Below, in pieces: positions 24,440 to 36,425 of a stretch of DNA of 58,138 nt. The position numbers and the translations under genes are program-made. Source of the DNA: Paraburkholderia silviterrae. GTDB taxonomy: Bacteria > Pseudomonadota > Gammaproteobacteria > Burkholderiales > Burkholderiaceae. Within the stretch, counting starts at the first letter, position 1, and each line of letters starts with the position of its first letter. The stretch is taken from NCBI RefSeq assembly GCF_004353915.1, contig NZ_SMRP01000036.1:1-58138 (forward strand), read 5' to 3'. A model generated the notes under the pieces. It saw nothing but the letters and a program-made list of their open reading frames with translations, was not told the origin of the DNA and did no database searches.

Positions 24440-25764
24440 CTTCGTTGCACGACCGTCACATCAAACCCCTGATTCTCGCGGGCCTGAACGGCGAGAACTG
24501 GCATCTCGAAGATTACGTCGCGCGTGGCGGCTACAAGCAGCTGCGCCGCATCCTCGAAGAGAAGATCACGCCCGAGCAGGTCATTGCCGACGTGAAGGCT
24601 GGCGGCCTGCGTGGCCGCGGCGGCGCGGGCTTCCCGACGGGCCTGAAGTGGAGCTTCATGCCGCGTCAGTTCCCGGGCCAGAAGTACCTCGTCTGCAACT
24701 CGGACGAAGGCGAGCCGGGCACGTTCAAGGACCGCGACATCCTGCGCTGGAATCCGCATTCGGTGATCGAAGGCATGGCCATCGGCGCGTACGCGATGGG
24801 TATCACCGTGGGCTACAACTACATCCACGGCGAGATTTTCGAGGTCTATCGCCGCTTTGAGGCGGCGCTTGAAGAAGCGCGCCAGGCGGGCTATCTCGGC
24901 GACAACATTCTCGGCACGGACTTCTCGTTCCAGCTGCACGCGCACCACGGTTATGGCGCGTACATCTGCGGCGAAGAAACGGCGCTGCTCGAGTCGCTCG
25001 AGGGCAAGAAGGGCCAGCCGCGCTTCAAGCCGCCGTTCCCGGCGAGCTTCGGCGTGTACGGCAAGCCCACCACGATCAACAACACCGAGACCTTTGCCGC
25101 GGTGCCGTTCCTGTTGAGCGTCGGTCCGCAGACGTACATGGAGCTCGGCAAGCCGAACAACGGCGGCACCAAGATCTTCTCGATCTCGGGTGACGTGGAG
25201 CGTCCGGGCAACTACGAAATTCCGCTCGGCACGCCGTTCGCCACGCTCATGGAGCTGGCCGGCGGTGTGCGTGGCGGCAAGAAGCTCAAGGCCGTGATTC
25301 CGGGTGGATCGTCGGCGCCGGTCATTCCGGGCGACCTGATGATGCAGACCGACATGGACTATGACTCCATCGCCAAGCAGGGCTCGATGCTCGGCTCGGG
25401 CGCGGTCATCGTCATGGACGAGACACGCTGCATGGTGCGCTCGCTGCTGCGCCTGTCGTACTTCTACTATGAAGAGTCGTGCGGCCAGTGCACGCCGTGC
25501 CGCGAAGGCACGGGCTGGCTGTATCGCGTCGTGAACCGCATCGAGCACGGCGAGGGCCGCCAGGAAGACCTGGATCTGCTGAACTCGGTGGCGGGCAACA
25601 TCATGGGCCGGACGATCTGCGCGCTCGGCGACGCGGCGGCCATGCCGGTGCGCGGCATGCTCAAGCATTACTGGGACGAATTTGAATATCACGTGCACAA
25701 CAAGCGTTGCCTCGTCGGCGGACATGCCGGCTCGCACGCGGCCTCGGAAACGGTGGCCGCCTGA
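24436..25764 (+). CDS. nuoF: NADH-quinone oxidoreductase subunit F
   Basis: A 442-aa, 51-kDa subunit that binds NADH and FMN and cluster N3. GLRGRGGAGFPTGLKW is the NADH/FMN loop near residue 60 and CNSDEGEPGTFKDRD lines the flavin. The cluster ligands are ESCGQCTPCREG near 350 plus the Cys in RTICALGD. Its ATG overlaps the nuoE stop by 4 nt. A spacer of 109 nt precedes nuoG. Confidence 0.97.
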   Translation: MTSLHDRHIKPLILAGLNGENWHLEDYVARGGYKQLRRILEEKITPEQVIADVKAGGLRGRGGAGFPTGLKWSFMPRQFPGQKYLVCNSDEGEPGTFKDRDILRWNPHSVIEGMAIGAYAMGITVGYNYIHGEIFEVYRRFEAALEEARQAGYLGDNILGTDFSFQLHAHHGYGAYICGEETALLESLEGKKGQPRFKPPFPASFGVYGKPTTINNTETFAAVPFLLSVGPQTYMELGKPNNGGTKIFSISGDVERPGNYEIPLGTPFATLMELAGGVRGGKKLKAVIPGGSSAPVIPGDLMMQTDMDYDSIAKQGSMLGSGAVIVMDETRCMVRSLLRLSYFYYEESCGQCTPCREGTGWLYRVVNRIEHGEGRQEDLDLLNSVAGNIMGRTICALGDAAAMPVRGMLKHYWDEFEYHVHNKRCLVGGHAGSHAASETVAA

Positions 25765-25873
25765 CGGGCGGGTTGCAAGGTAACGGCGTGTTGGGCGCGA
25801 ACCGCGTGGCGGAACGCAACGGGGTAGACCGCTGTGAAATTGAGCGGTAACAGGTTAGGGACGATTAACCATC

Positions 25874-28207
25874 ATGGTTGAACTTGAAATAGACGGCAAG
25901 AAGGTGCAGGTGCCCGAGGGCAGCATGGTGATCCAGGCTGCGCAGCGGGTCGACACGTACATTCCGCACTTCTGCTATCACAAGAAGCTGTCCATCGCGG
26001 CCAACTGCCGGATGTGTCTCGTCGACGTCGAGAAGATGCCGAAGGCCGTGCCCGCGTGCGCGACGCCGGTGTCGCAAGGCATGGTCGTGCGCACGATGTC
26101 GGACAAGGCCGTGCAGGGCCAGCAAGCCGTGATGGAATTCCTGCTGATCAACCATCCGCTCGACTGCCCGATCTGCGATCAGGGCGGCGAATGCCAGCTG
26201 CAGGATCTGGCGGTCGGCTACGGCAAGTCGGCGTCGCGCTACAGCGAAGAAAAGCGCGTCGTCTTCCACAAGAATGTCGGTCCGCTCATCTCGATGGAAG
26301 AGATGACGCGCTGCATTCACTGCACGCGCTGTGTGCGCTTCGGCGACGAAATCGCCGGCGTGATGGAGCTCGGCATGCTCGGCCGCGGCCAGCATTCGGA
26401 AATCACTTCGTTCGTCGGCAAGACGGTGGACTCGGAGCTCTCGGGCAACATGATCGACCTGTGCCCGGTCGGTGCGCTCACGAGCAAGCCGTTCCGCTTC
26501 TCCGCGCGCACGTGGGAACTCTCGCGCCGCAAGTCGGTGAGCCCGCACGACTCGACGGGTGCGAACCTCGTCGTGCAGGTGAAGAACAACCGCGTGATGC
26601 GCGTGCTGCCGTTCGAGAACGAAGCCATCAACGAGTGCTGGATCTCGGACAAGGACCGCTTCTCGTACGAAGGCCTGAATGCCGAAGACCGCCTCACGCG
26701 CCCGATGATCAAGCAGGGCGGCCAGTGGGTCGAGACCGACTGGCAGACCGCGCTCGAGTACGTGGTGAAGGGCATCAAGGGCATCAGCGACGAGCACGGC
26801 GAGAACCAGCTCGCGCTGCTCGCGAGCCCGCACAGCACGGCCGAAGAGCTCTATCTCGCGAAGCAGTTCGCGGACGCGATCGGCACGCCGAACGTGGACT
26901 TCCGCCTGCGTCAGAACGACTTCTCGGCGCCGCTCGAGGGTGCGCCGTGGCTCGGCGCCAAGATCGCCGAGCTCTCGTATGCCGACTCGGCGTTCGTGAT
27001 CGGCTCGTTCTTGCGCCGCGATCACGCGCTGCTCGCCGCGCGTCTGCGCCAGGCTGCCAAGGGCGGCGCGCAGGTCTCGTTCCTGCAGGCGTCGGCTGAC
27101 GGCTCGCTGATCCCGAATGCACAACGCATCGTCGCCGCGCCGTCGGCATGGCTCGACGAGCTTGCTTTGATCGCCGCCGCTGCCGCCGCGGCGAAGGGTG
27201 TCGCGCTGCCGGAAGGTTTCGCGGGCGCACAGGCGAACGACGCAGCGAAGCAGGTGGCCGCATCGCTGGCGAATGGAGAGCGCCGCTTCGTGCTGCTCGG
27301 CAACGGCGCCGTCCAGCATCCGGAATTCTCGCGTCTGCACGCCGCAGCGCAGTTCATTGCGGAAACGACGGGTGCCACGCTTGGCTTCCTCACGGAAGCC
27401 GCCAACACGGTCGGCGCACACCTCGTGGGCGCACTGCCTGGTCGCGACGGCCTGAACGCTCGCGAAGTGTTCGACCAGCCGCGCAAGGGTTATCTGCTGT
27501 TCAACATCGAGCCTGAATTCGACACGGCCAACCCGGCCGCCGCGCGCGCCGCGCTCGCGCAGGCCGAGATGGTCGCCGTGTTCTCGCCGTTCAAGACGGG
27601 CCTCGACTACGCCGACGTGCTGCTGCCCATCGCGCCGTTCACGGAAACCTCGGGCACGTTCGTCAACGCCGAAGGCACGGCGCAGACGTTCAACGGCGTC
27701 GTGCGTCCGTTCGGCGAGACGCGTCCGGCCTGGAAGGTCCTGCGCGTGCTCGGCACGCTGCTCGGTGCGCAGGGCTTCGAGTACGAGACGTCGGAAGACG
27801 TGCGCCGCAAGGCGCTCGGCGACGGCAGCTTCGCAGCGCGTCTGTCGAACAAGGTCGCGGCGCAAGTCACGCGCGGCAATCTCGCGAAGGCCGCCGATGG
27901 CCGCTTCGAGCGCATCTCCGACGTGCCCATCTATCGCGCCGATCAACTCGTGCGCCGCGGCGAAGCGCTGCAGCTCACGACGGCGGCCCGCGTGGCGAAC
28001 GCCATCGGCCTGCCGGCTGCGCTCTTCGACCAACTCGGCCTGAAGGAAGGCGACGCCGTGCGCGTGCGCCAGGGCGAGCTGTCGGTGAGCGCGCCCGCGA
28101 CGCGCGATGCGAATCTTGCGCCGACGGTGGTGCGCGTGTCGGCGGCAACGCCGGCCGCTGCACAGCTCGGCAGCCTGTTCGGTGAACTGCTGGTGGAGAA
28201 GGCGTAA
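25874..28207 (+). CDS. nuoG: NADH-quinone oxidoreductase subunit G
   Basis: A 777-aa, 75-kDa subunit with several clusters. N1b [2Fe-2S] uses C34, C45, C48 and C62; N5 uses HPLDCPICDQGGEC (His plus three Cys); N4 uses CIHCTRC plus the Cys in DLCPVGAL. From about residue 220 it is a molybdopterin oxidoreductase-like domain that no longer binds cofactor. I see no extra N7 Cys set. The stop is directly followed by nuoH. Confidence 0.96.
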   Translation: MVELEIDGKKVQVPEGSMVIQAAQRVDTYIPHFCYHKKLSIAANCRMCLVDVEKMPKAVPACATPVSQGMVVRTMSDKAVQGQQAVMEFLLINHPLDCPICDQGGECQLQDLAVGYGKSASRYSEEKRVVFHKNVGPLISMEEMTRCIHCTRCVRFGDEIAGVMELGMLGRGQHSEITSFVGKTVDSELSGNMIDLCPVGALTSKPFRFSARTWELSRRKSVSPHDSTGANLVVQVKNNRVMRVLPFENEAINECWISDKDRFSYEGLNAEDRLTRPMIKQGGQWVETDWQTALEYVVKGIKGISDEHGENQLALLASPHSTAEELYLAKQFADAIGTPNVDFRLRQNDFSAPLEGAPWLGAKIAELSYADSAFVIGSFLRRDHALLAARLRQAAKGGAQVSFLQASADGSLIPNAQRIVAAPSAWLDELALIAAAAAAAKGVALPEGFAGAQANDAAKQVAASLANGERRFVLLGNGAVQHPEFSRLHAAAQFIAETTGATLGFLTEAANTVGAHLVGALPGRDGLNAREVFDQPRKGYLLFNIEPEFDTANPAAARAALAQAEMVAVFSPFKTGLDYADVLLPIAPFTETSGTFVNAEGTAQTFNGVVRPFGETRPAWKVLRVLGTLLGAQGFEYETSEDVRRKALGDGSFAARLSNKVAAQVTRGNLAKAADGRFERISDVPIYRADQLVRRGEALQLTTAARVANAIGLPAALFDQLGLKEGDAVRVRQGELSVSAPATRDANLAPTVVRVSAATPAAAQLGSLFGELLVEKA

Positions 28208-29272
28208 ATGAGCTTGTTCGATACGATCAATGCAGGCGGCAGCCAGTTGCTCGGCGTGGCGTGGCCCACCGTCTGGGCGCTGGTGCGTATTCTCGTCGTC
28301 GCGGTGGTGATCCTGCTGTGCGTGGCGTACCTGATCCTGTGGGAGCGCAAGCTGATCGGCTGGATGCACGTGCGTCTCGGCCCGAACCGCGTCGGCCCCG
28401 CGGGGCTGTTGCAGCCGATCGCCGACGTGCTGAAGCTGCTGCTCAAGGAAGTCATCCAGCCGACCCAGGCGAGCCGCTGGGTCTACATGGTCGCGCCGAT
28501 CATGGTGGTGGTGCCGGCCTTCGCGGTCTGGGCGGTGATTCCGTTCCAGGCGGGCGCGGTGCTCGGCAACATCAACGCGGGTCTGCTCTACGTGATGGCG
28601 ATTTCGTCCTTCGGCGTGTACGGCGTGATTCTCGCGGGCTGGGCATCGAACTCGAAATACGCGTTCCTCGGTGCGATGCGCGCTGCGGCGCAGATGGTCT
28701 CGTATGAAATCGCGATGGGCTTCGCGCTCGTCGTGGTGCTGATGGTTTCGGGCAGCCTGAACCTCTCGGACATCGTCGAAGGGCAGATGCGCGGCATGTT
28801 TGCGAACTGGGGCATCACGTTCCTCTCGTGGAACTGGCTGCCGCTCTTGCCGATGTTCGTCGTCTACTTCATCTCGGGCATCGCCGAAACGAACCGCCAC
28901 CCGTTCGACGTGGTGGAAGGGGAGTCGGAGATCGTCGCGGGCCACATGGTCGATTACTCGGGTATGGGCTTCGCGCTCTTCTTCCTCGCCGAGTACATCA
29001 ACATGATCGTGATCTCGGCGCTGGCTTCCGTGCTGTTCCTCGGCGGCTGGAGTGCACCGTTTGGCTTCCTCGATTTCATCCCGGGAGTATTCTGGCTGGT
29101 GCTGAAGGTTTTCTGTCTCCTGTCGGTGTTCATCTGGGCGCGTGCGACGTTCCCGCGCTACCGCTATGACCAGATCATGCGTCTTGGCTGGAAGATATTC
29201 ATTCCGGTGTGCGTCGTGTGGCTGATCGTGATCGGCTTCTGGTATATGTCGCCGCTGAGCATCTGGAAATAA
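28208..29272 (+). CDS. nuoH: NADH-quinone oxidoreductase subunit H
   Basis: A 354-aa membrane subunit with about eight helices, joining the quinone site to the proton-pumping arm. ERKLIGWMHVRLGPNRVGPAG is written in part here as ERKLIGWMHVRLGPN; it and the acidic loop AETNRHPFDVVEGESEIVAG, in part NRHPFDVVEGESE, are the quinone-entry and proton-coupling signatures. Starts with no gap after nuoG. Confidence 0.96.
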   Translation: MSLFDTINAGGSQLLGVAWPTVWALVRILVVAVVILLCVAYLILWERKLIGWMHVRLGPNRVGPAGLLQPIADVLKLLLKEVIQPTQASRWVYMVAPIMVVVPAFAVWAVIPFQAGAVLGNINAGLLYVMAISSFGVYGVILAGWASNSKYAFLGAMRAAAQMVSYEIAMGFALVVVLMVSGSLNLSDIVEGQMRGMFANWGITFLSWNWLPLLPMFVVYFISGIAETNRHPFDVVEGESEIVAGHMVDYSGMGFALFFLAEYINMIVISALASVLFLGGWSAPFGFLDFIPGVFWLVLKVFCLLSVFIWARATFPRYRYDQIMRLGWKIFIPVCVVWLIVIGFWYMSPLSIWK

Positions 29273-29284
29273 GGGGGCGACGAA

Positions 29285-29773
29285 ATGACCGCTATCCAAA
29301 ACTTCTTCAAGACGTTCTTCCTGACCGAGCTGCTCAAGGGCCTCGCGCTGACTGGCCGTTACGCCTTCAAGCGCAAGTTCACGGTGCAGTTCCCGGAAGA
29401 GAAGACCCCGATCTCGCCGCGCTTTCGTGGCCTGCACGCGCTGCGCCGCTACGAAAACGGCGAAGAGCGCTGCATCGCGTGCAAGCTGTGCGAGGCCGTG
29501 TGCCCCGCGCTCGCCATCACGATCGAGTCGGAAGTGCGCGAAGACAACACGCGCCGCACGACGCGCTACGACATCGACCTGACCAAGTGCATTTTCTGCG
29601 GTTTTTGCGAAGAGAGCTGCCCGGTCGACTCGATTGTCGAGACGCACATTCTCGAGTATCACGGCGAGAAGCGCGGCGATCTGTATTTCACGAAGGAAAT
29701 GCTGCTGGCCGTGGGCGACCGCTACGAAGCGCAGATCGCGGCAAACAAGGCAGCAGATGCACCGTACCGTTGA
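29285..29773 (+). CDS. nuoI: NADH-quinone oxidoreductase subunit I
   Basis: A 162-aa ferredoxin-like subunit carrying two [4Fe-4S] clusters, N6a and N6b, ligated by CIACKLCEAVCP and CIFCGFCEESCP at about 60-115. An N-terminal amphipathic region attaches it to the membrane arm. The 174 nt between this gene and nuoJ contain no ORF or hairpin that I can support. Confidence 0.97.
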   Translation: MTAIQNFFKTFFLTELLKGLALTGRYAFKRKFTVQFPEEKTPISPRFRGLHALRRYENGEERCIACKLCEAVCPALAITIESEVREDNTRRTTRYDIDLTKCIFCGFCEESCPVDSIVETHILEYHGEKRGDLYFTKEMLLAVGDRYEAQIAANKAADAPYR

Positions 29774-29947
29774 TCTTCAGTTTGACGCTGCATCGGCCCG
29801 CGGTTCGGGCCGGCTGCGGGGAACGCGTGTGCCTGAAAACACCGCGAAGCCGCAGCCTGTGAACCGCGGCGCGACGCTCCCTGGTCTGGCCGCCAGTCTG
29901 TGCCGCGCAATCCGCCTTACGATGGCCTCAACGATGAACCAGTAATC

Positions 29948-30631
29948 ATGGAATTCACGACCGTCCTGTTCTACATCTTCGCGCTGTTGCTCACGCTATC
30001 AGGGCTGAAGGTGATCACCTCGCGCAATCCTGTCTCGTCCGCGCTCTTCCTCGTGCTCGCGTTCTTCAACGCGGCCGCGGTGTGGATGCTGCTCGAGGCC
30101 GAATTCCTTGCGATCCTGCTGGTGCTCGTCTACGTGGGCGCGGTGATGGTGCTGTTCCTGTTCGTGGTGATGATGCTGGACATCAACATCGACGTGCTGA
30201 GCCGCGACTTCAAGCGCTTCATTCCGGTGGCGACCATCGTGGGCGCGATCATCGTGCTCGAGACCGCGTTGATCCTGTGGCACGGCTACGGCGCGACCAC
30301 CTCGCCGGTGCCGGACACCTCGGCCGCGGCTGTCGCATCGGTGTCGAATACGCACCTGATCGGCAAGATCATCTATACCGACTACATCTTCGCATTCGAA
30401 ATTGCCGGCCTCGTGCTGCTGGTGGCGATCGTCGCGGCCATTTCGCTGACGGTGCGCGAGCCCAAGGATGCGAAGCGTCAGAACGTTTCGAAGCAGGTCC
30501 GCGTGCGTCGTGAGGACCGCGTGCGCCTCGTGAAGATGCAAGCCGTCGTGGAAGTGCCGGAAACGCCCGAGGCCGTGGAGGCCGAAGCGGCTCCCGCCGC
30601 ACCAGGCGCCACGCCGGCGGCGAAGAGCTAA
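29948..30631 (+). CDS. nuoJ: NADH-quinone oxidoreductase subunit J
   Basis: A 227-aa membrane subunit with five helices; [20 protein letters not shown] is the third helix with its pi-bulge near residue 60. The C-terminal 50 residues are a charged then Ala/Pro-rich cytoplasmic tail not needed in E. coli. The ATG at 29948 gives a start inside a longer open frame; the upstream part is not conserved-looking. Confidence 0.95.
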
Positions 30632-30651
30632 GCGCGAAGGAGCGAATCGAC

Positions 30652-30957
30652 ATGTTGACCCTGGCCCATTATCTCGTCCTCGGCGCGATCCTCTTTGCGA
30701 TCTCGATCGTTGGCATTTTTCTCAATCGGCGCAACGTCATCATCATCCTGATGGCGATTGAGCTGATGTTGTTAGCGGTGAACACGAACTTCGTCGCGTT
30801 CTCGCATTACCTCGGTGACGTTCACGGACAGATTTTCGTGTTCTTCGTGCTAACTGTTGCGGCAGCGGAAGCCGCGATTGGTCTGGCTATTCTTGTGACT
30901 CTGTTCCGCAGCCTCGACACGATCAATGTCGAGGACCTCGATCAGCTCAAAGGCTAA
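30652..30957 (+). CDS. nuoK: NADH-quinone oxidoreductase subunit K
   Basis: A 101-aa membrane subunit with three helices. Two buried Glu residues of the proton path are visible in [17 protein letters not shown] and [22 protein letters not shown] precedes the ATG. Confidence 0.97.
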
Positions 30958-30969
30958 GGCAGGCTGTAT

Positions 30970-33006
<2,037 letters not shown>

Positions 33007-33026
33007 GAAGGCGAGGAAAAAAACGC

Positions 33027-34526
33027 ATGCACGCAACTCCGATTCTCAGTCTTGCGATCTGGATGCCAATTGTTTTCGGCATCATCGTTCTTGTAGTGGG
33101 TTCCCTGCGGAGCTCGAGCGCGGACCGCTGGATCGCGCTCATCGGTTCGGTGCTTAGTTTCCTCGTCACCCTTCCGCTCGTTTCGGGCTTCGACACCACC
33201 ACGGCTGCGCTGCAGTACGAGGAGAAGTCGGTCTGGATCGAGCGGTTCAATATTTCGTATCATCTCGGCATCGACGGCATCTCGTTGTGGCTCGTGGTGC
33301 TCACGGCGCTCATCACCGTGATCGTCGTGATCGCGGGCTGGCAGGTCATCCAGAAGAACGTCGCGCAGTATTATTCGGCGTTCCTCATCCTGTCGGGCCT
33401 GATGATCGGCGTCTTTTGCGCCGCCGACGGTCTGCTGTTCTACGTGTTCTTCGAAGCCACACTCATTCCGATGTACATCATCATCGGCGTGTGGGGCGGA
33501 CCGAACCGCGTGTACGCAGCGTTCAAGTTCTTTCTCTATACGCTGGCCGGCTCGCTGCTGATGCTGGTCGCGTTGCTGTATCTCTACCGCGAGACCGGGA
33601 CCTTCGACCTCGCCACCTGGCAGAACGCCAAGCTTGCGATGACGCCGCAGATCCTGCTGTTCATTGCGTTCTTCTTCGCGTTCGCCGTCAAGGTGCCGAT
33701 GTGGCCGGTCCACACGTGGTTGCCGGACGCGCACGTCGAAGCGCCCACGGGCGGCTCGGTGGTGCTGGCCGCCATCATGCTGAAGCTGGGCGCATACGGT
33801 TTCCTGCGTTTCTCGCTGCCGGTCACGCCGGACGCGAGTCATTACCTGGCGCCGGTCATCATCACGCTGTCGTTGATCGCGGTGATCTACATCGGCCTCG
33901 TGGCGATGGTGCAGTCCGACATGAAAAAGCTGGTCGCGTACTCGTCGATTGCCCACATGGGCTTCGTCACGCTCGGCTTCTTTATGTTCGGCCCGTCGAG
34001 CCAGCTGGCCATGGAAGGCGCGATCATCCAGATGATCTCGCACGGCTTCGTCTCGGGCGCCATGTTCCTTTGCATCGGCGTGCTGTATGACCGCATGCAC
34101 ACGCGCGACATCGCCGACTACGGCGGCGTCGTCAACACGATGCCGAAATTCGCGGCGCTGGCCATGCTGTTCGCGATGGCCAACTGCGGCCTGCCGGGCA
34201 CCTCGGGATTCGTCGGCGAATTCATGGTGATTCTGGCGGCAGTGAAGTTCAACTTCTGGATTGCTTTCGGGGCGGCGTTCACGCTGATCCTGGGCGCGGC
34301 CTATACGTTGTGGATGTACAAGCGCGTGTACTTCGGCGCCGTCGCGAACGATCATGTTCGCGAGCTGAAGGACATCAGCAGCCGCGAATACCTCATTCTT
34401 GGGGTGCTCGCGCTGCTCACGCTTTTCATGGGCGTCTACCCGAAGCCCTTTACCGATGTGATGCACGTTTCCGTGGAAAACCTCCTCTCCCACGTCGCAG
34501 TGTCGAAACTGCCGCTGTCACAGTAA
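33027..34526 (+). CDS. nuoM: NADH-quinone oxidoreductase subunit M
   Basis: A 499-aa antiporter-like subunit with 14 helices. The key Glu is in FFEATLIPMYIIIGVWGG near residue 145; the channel Lys lies in AVKVPMWPVHTWLPDAHVE and the middle helix has SDMKKLVAYSSIAHMGF. GCGAGGAAAA precedes the ATG. Confidence 0.97.
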   Translation: MHATPILSLAIWMPIVFGIIVLVVGSLRSSSADRWIALIGSVLSFLVTLPLVSGFDTTTAALQYEEKSVWIERFNISYHLGIDGISLWLVVLTALITVIVVIAGWQVIQKNVAQYYSAFLILSGLMIGVFCAADGLLFYVFFEATLIPMYIIIGVWGGPNRVYAAFKFFLYTLAGSLLMLVALLYLYRETGTFDLATWQNAKLAMTPQILLFIAFFFAFAVKVPMWPVHTWLPDAHVEAPTGGSVVLAAIMLKLGAYGFLRFSLPVTPDASHYLAPVIITLSLIAVIYIGLVAMVQSDMKKLVAYSSIAHMGFVTLGFFMFGPSSQLAMEGAIIQMISHGFVSGAMFLCIGVLYDRMHTRDIADYGGVVNTMPKFAALAMLFAMANCGLPGTSGFVGEFMVILAAVKFNFWIAFGAAFTLILGAAYTLWMYKRVYFGAVANDHVRELKDISSREYLILGVLALLTLFMGVYPKPFTDVMHVSVENLLSHVAVSKLPLSQ

Positions 34527-34550
34527 TACCGAGCGGAGGACTAATAGATC

Positions 34551-36023
34551 ATGCCAAACGCCCCTTTGAACGCTCTGCTACCCGACGCGCTGCTTATGGC
34601 CGGTACCGTCGTTGCGTGGCTCAACGACACGTTCACCGGTCCTTCGGGCCGGCGCACGACCTATTTCATCGCGCTGCTGACGGCGCTCGCAGCCGGCATC
34701 TGGTTCGCGGTAATCGCGTTCGATCCACACGTGTACTACTACTTCACGCGCATGTACGTGGTGGACGCGTTCGCGAGCGCCATGAAGGCGGTGGTCACGC
34801 TCGGCTACGCGGTCACGATCGTGTACTCGCGCAAGTACCTCGAAGACCGGGACATGTTCAGGGGCGAGTTCTTCCTGCTTGGCATGTTCTCGTTGCTCGG
34901 CCAGATCGTGATGATCTCGGGCAACAACTTCCTTACGCTGTACCTTGGCCTCGAGCTGATGTCGCTCTCGCTCTACGCGGTCATCGCACTGCGCCGTGAC
35001 GCGACGCAGTCGAACGAAGCGGCCATGAAGTACTACGTGCTGGGCGCGCTGGCATCGGGCTTCCTGCTCTACGGCATCTCCATGCTGTACGGCGCGACCG
35101 GCTCGCTCGACTTGGGCGACGTGTTCAAGGCCGTGGCTTCGGGCCACATCAACGACATCGTCCTGTTGTTCGGCGTGGTGTTCATCGTCGCGGGCGTGGC
35201 GTTCAAGATGGGCGCGGTGCCGTTCCACATGTGGGTGCCCGACGTCTATCAGGGCGCGCCTACGGCCATGACGCTGCTCACCGGCGGCGGACCGAAGGTC
35301 GCGGCGTTTGCGTGGGCCGTGCGCTTCCTCGTCATGGGTCTGCTGCCGCTCGCCGTGGACTGGCAGGAAATGCTGATCATCCTGGCCGCGCTCTCGATGA
35401 TCGTCGGCAACATCACGGGTATCGTCCAGCGCAACGTCAAGCGCATGCTCGCGTACTCGGCCATCTCGAACATGGGCTTCGTGCTGCTCGGCCTGCTCGC
35501 CGGCATCGTCGATAACAAGGCGACCGGTGCGGCCAGCGCGTACAGCTCGGCGATGTTCTACAGCATCGTCTACCTGATTACGACGCTTGGCGCGTTCGGC
35601 GTGGTCATGCTGCTCGCCCGCCGCGACTTCGAGGCGGAAACGCTCGACGACTTCAAGGGCCTGAACCAGCGCAGCCCGGTGTTCGCATTCGTCATGATGC
35701 TCATGATGTTCTCGCTCGCCGGCATTCCGCCGACGGTCGGCTTCTACGCGAAGCTCGCCGTGCTCGAAGCGACCATGAACGCCGGCCTCACGTGGCTTGC
35801 CGTGCTTGCCGTCATTACGTCGCTGTTCGGCGCGTTCTACTACCTGCGCATCGTCAAGCTGATGTACTTCGATGCGCCGCAGGACACCGCACCGATCGAG
35901 GGCCACGCATTCAACCGTGCGCTGCTGACGGTCAACGGCGTGGCTGTGCTGGTGCTCGGCATCATCCCGGGGCCGCTGATGTCGCTCTGCCTGCAGGCCG
36001 TCTCGCATACGCTGCCGCTGTAA
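34551..36023 (+). CDS. nuoN: NADH-quinone oxidoreductase subunit N
   Basis: A 490-aa antiporter-like subunit. YLGLELMSLSLYAVIAL contains the proton-channel Glu, GVAFKMGAVPFHMWVPDVYQ the channel Lys, and NVKRMLAYSAISNMGF the central segment. Its stop shares TAATG with the DUF2818 gene. Confidence 0.97.
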   Translation: MPNAPLNALLPDALLMAGTVVAWLNDTFTGPSGRRTTYFIALLTALAAGIWFAVIAFDPHVYYYFTRMYVVDAFASAMKAVVTLGYAVTIVYSRKYLEDRDMFRGEFFLLGMFSLLGQIVMISGNNFLTLYLGLELMSLSLYAVIALRRDATQSNEAAMKYYVLGALASGFLLYGISMLYGATGSLDLGDVFKAVASGHINDIVLLFGVVFIVAGVAFKMGAVPFHMWVPDVYQGAPTAMTLLTGGGPKVAAFAWAVRFLVMGLLPLAVDWQEMLIILAALSMIVGNITGIVQRNVKRMLAYSAISNMGFVLLGLLAGIVDNKATGAASAYSSAMFYSIVYLITTLGAFGVVMLLARRDFEAETLDDFKGLNQRSPVFAFVMMLMMFSLAGIPPTVGFYAKLAVLEATMNAGLTWLAVLAVITSLFGAFYYLRIVKLMYFDAPQDTAPIEGHAFNRALLTVNGVAVLVLGIIPGPLMSLCLQAVSHTLPL

Positions 36024-36331
36024 TGTCGGCAGCAGGGTGGTTTATCGTGTTGTTGGCGCTCGCGGGCGCCAACTTGCCGTTTCTCAATCAACGGTTGTTC
36101 GGCATCGTGCCGTTGCCGCTGCGTGCACCGAAGAAGAGCGCGTGGATTCGCATTGCCGAAATGATCGTGCTGTATTTTGTGGTCGGTGCGTTCGGCTTCA
36201 TGCTGGAGGCGCGCGCCGGCAACCGCTTTGACCAGGGCTGGCAGTTCTACGCCATCACGTTCAGTCTCTTTGTCGTGTTCGCGTTTCCTGGCTTCACCTG
36301 GCAATATCTCTTCAAACGCCGTCCGGCGTGA
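36023..36331 (+). CDS. DUF2818 small membrane protein
   Basis: A 102-aa protein with three hydrophobic segments (about 5-20, 45-63 and 75-95). Its ATG is inside TAATG with the nuoN stop, so it is translationally coupled to the last nuo gene. The family is known only by DUF number; the constant place after nuoN in this group suggests a part in complex I assembly or an accessory role, which is inference. Confidence 0.85.
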   Translation: MSAAGWFIVLLALAGANLPFLNQRLFGIVPLPLRAPKKSAWIRIAEMIVLYFVVGAFGFMLEARAGNRFDQGWQFYAITFSLFVVFAFPGFTWQYLFKRRPA

Positions 36332-36332
36332 T

Positions 36333-36363
36333 GCATACGCCTCGTCCTCGACGAGGCGTATGC
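36333..36363. terminator. Perfect 14-bp hairpin without U-tract after the nuo operon
   Basis: GCATACGCCTCGTC, loop CTC, then the exact reverse complement. It begins one base after the DUF2818 stop. No T run follows, so it may be a Rho-independent terminator of low efficiency, an RNA 3'-end protecting hairpin, or a processing site. Confidence 0.5.
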
Positions 36364-36425
36364 CATTCGATCACATCGCGGCTTTCCCGCGACTTCTCCG
36401 TACAGGCGCTCCCCAGAGGTAGAAC

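Noticed and set aside
25865..29662. A 1265-codon minus-strand open frame opposite nuoG, nuoH and nuoI
   Set aside because: It is the antisense shadow of GC-rich coding sequence; composition is Arg/His/Ala-rich without domains, while the plus-strand genes are unmistakable.
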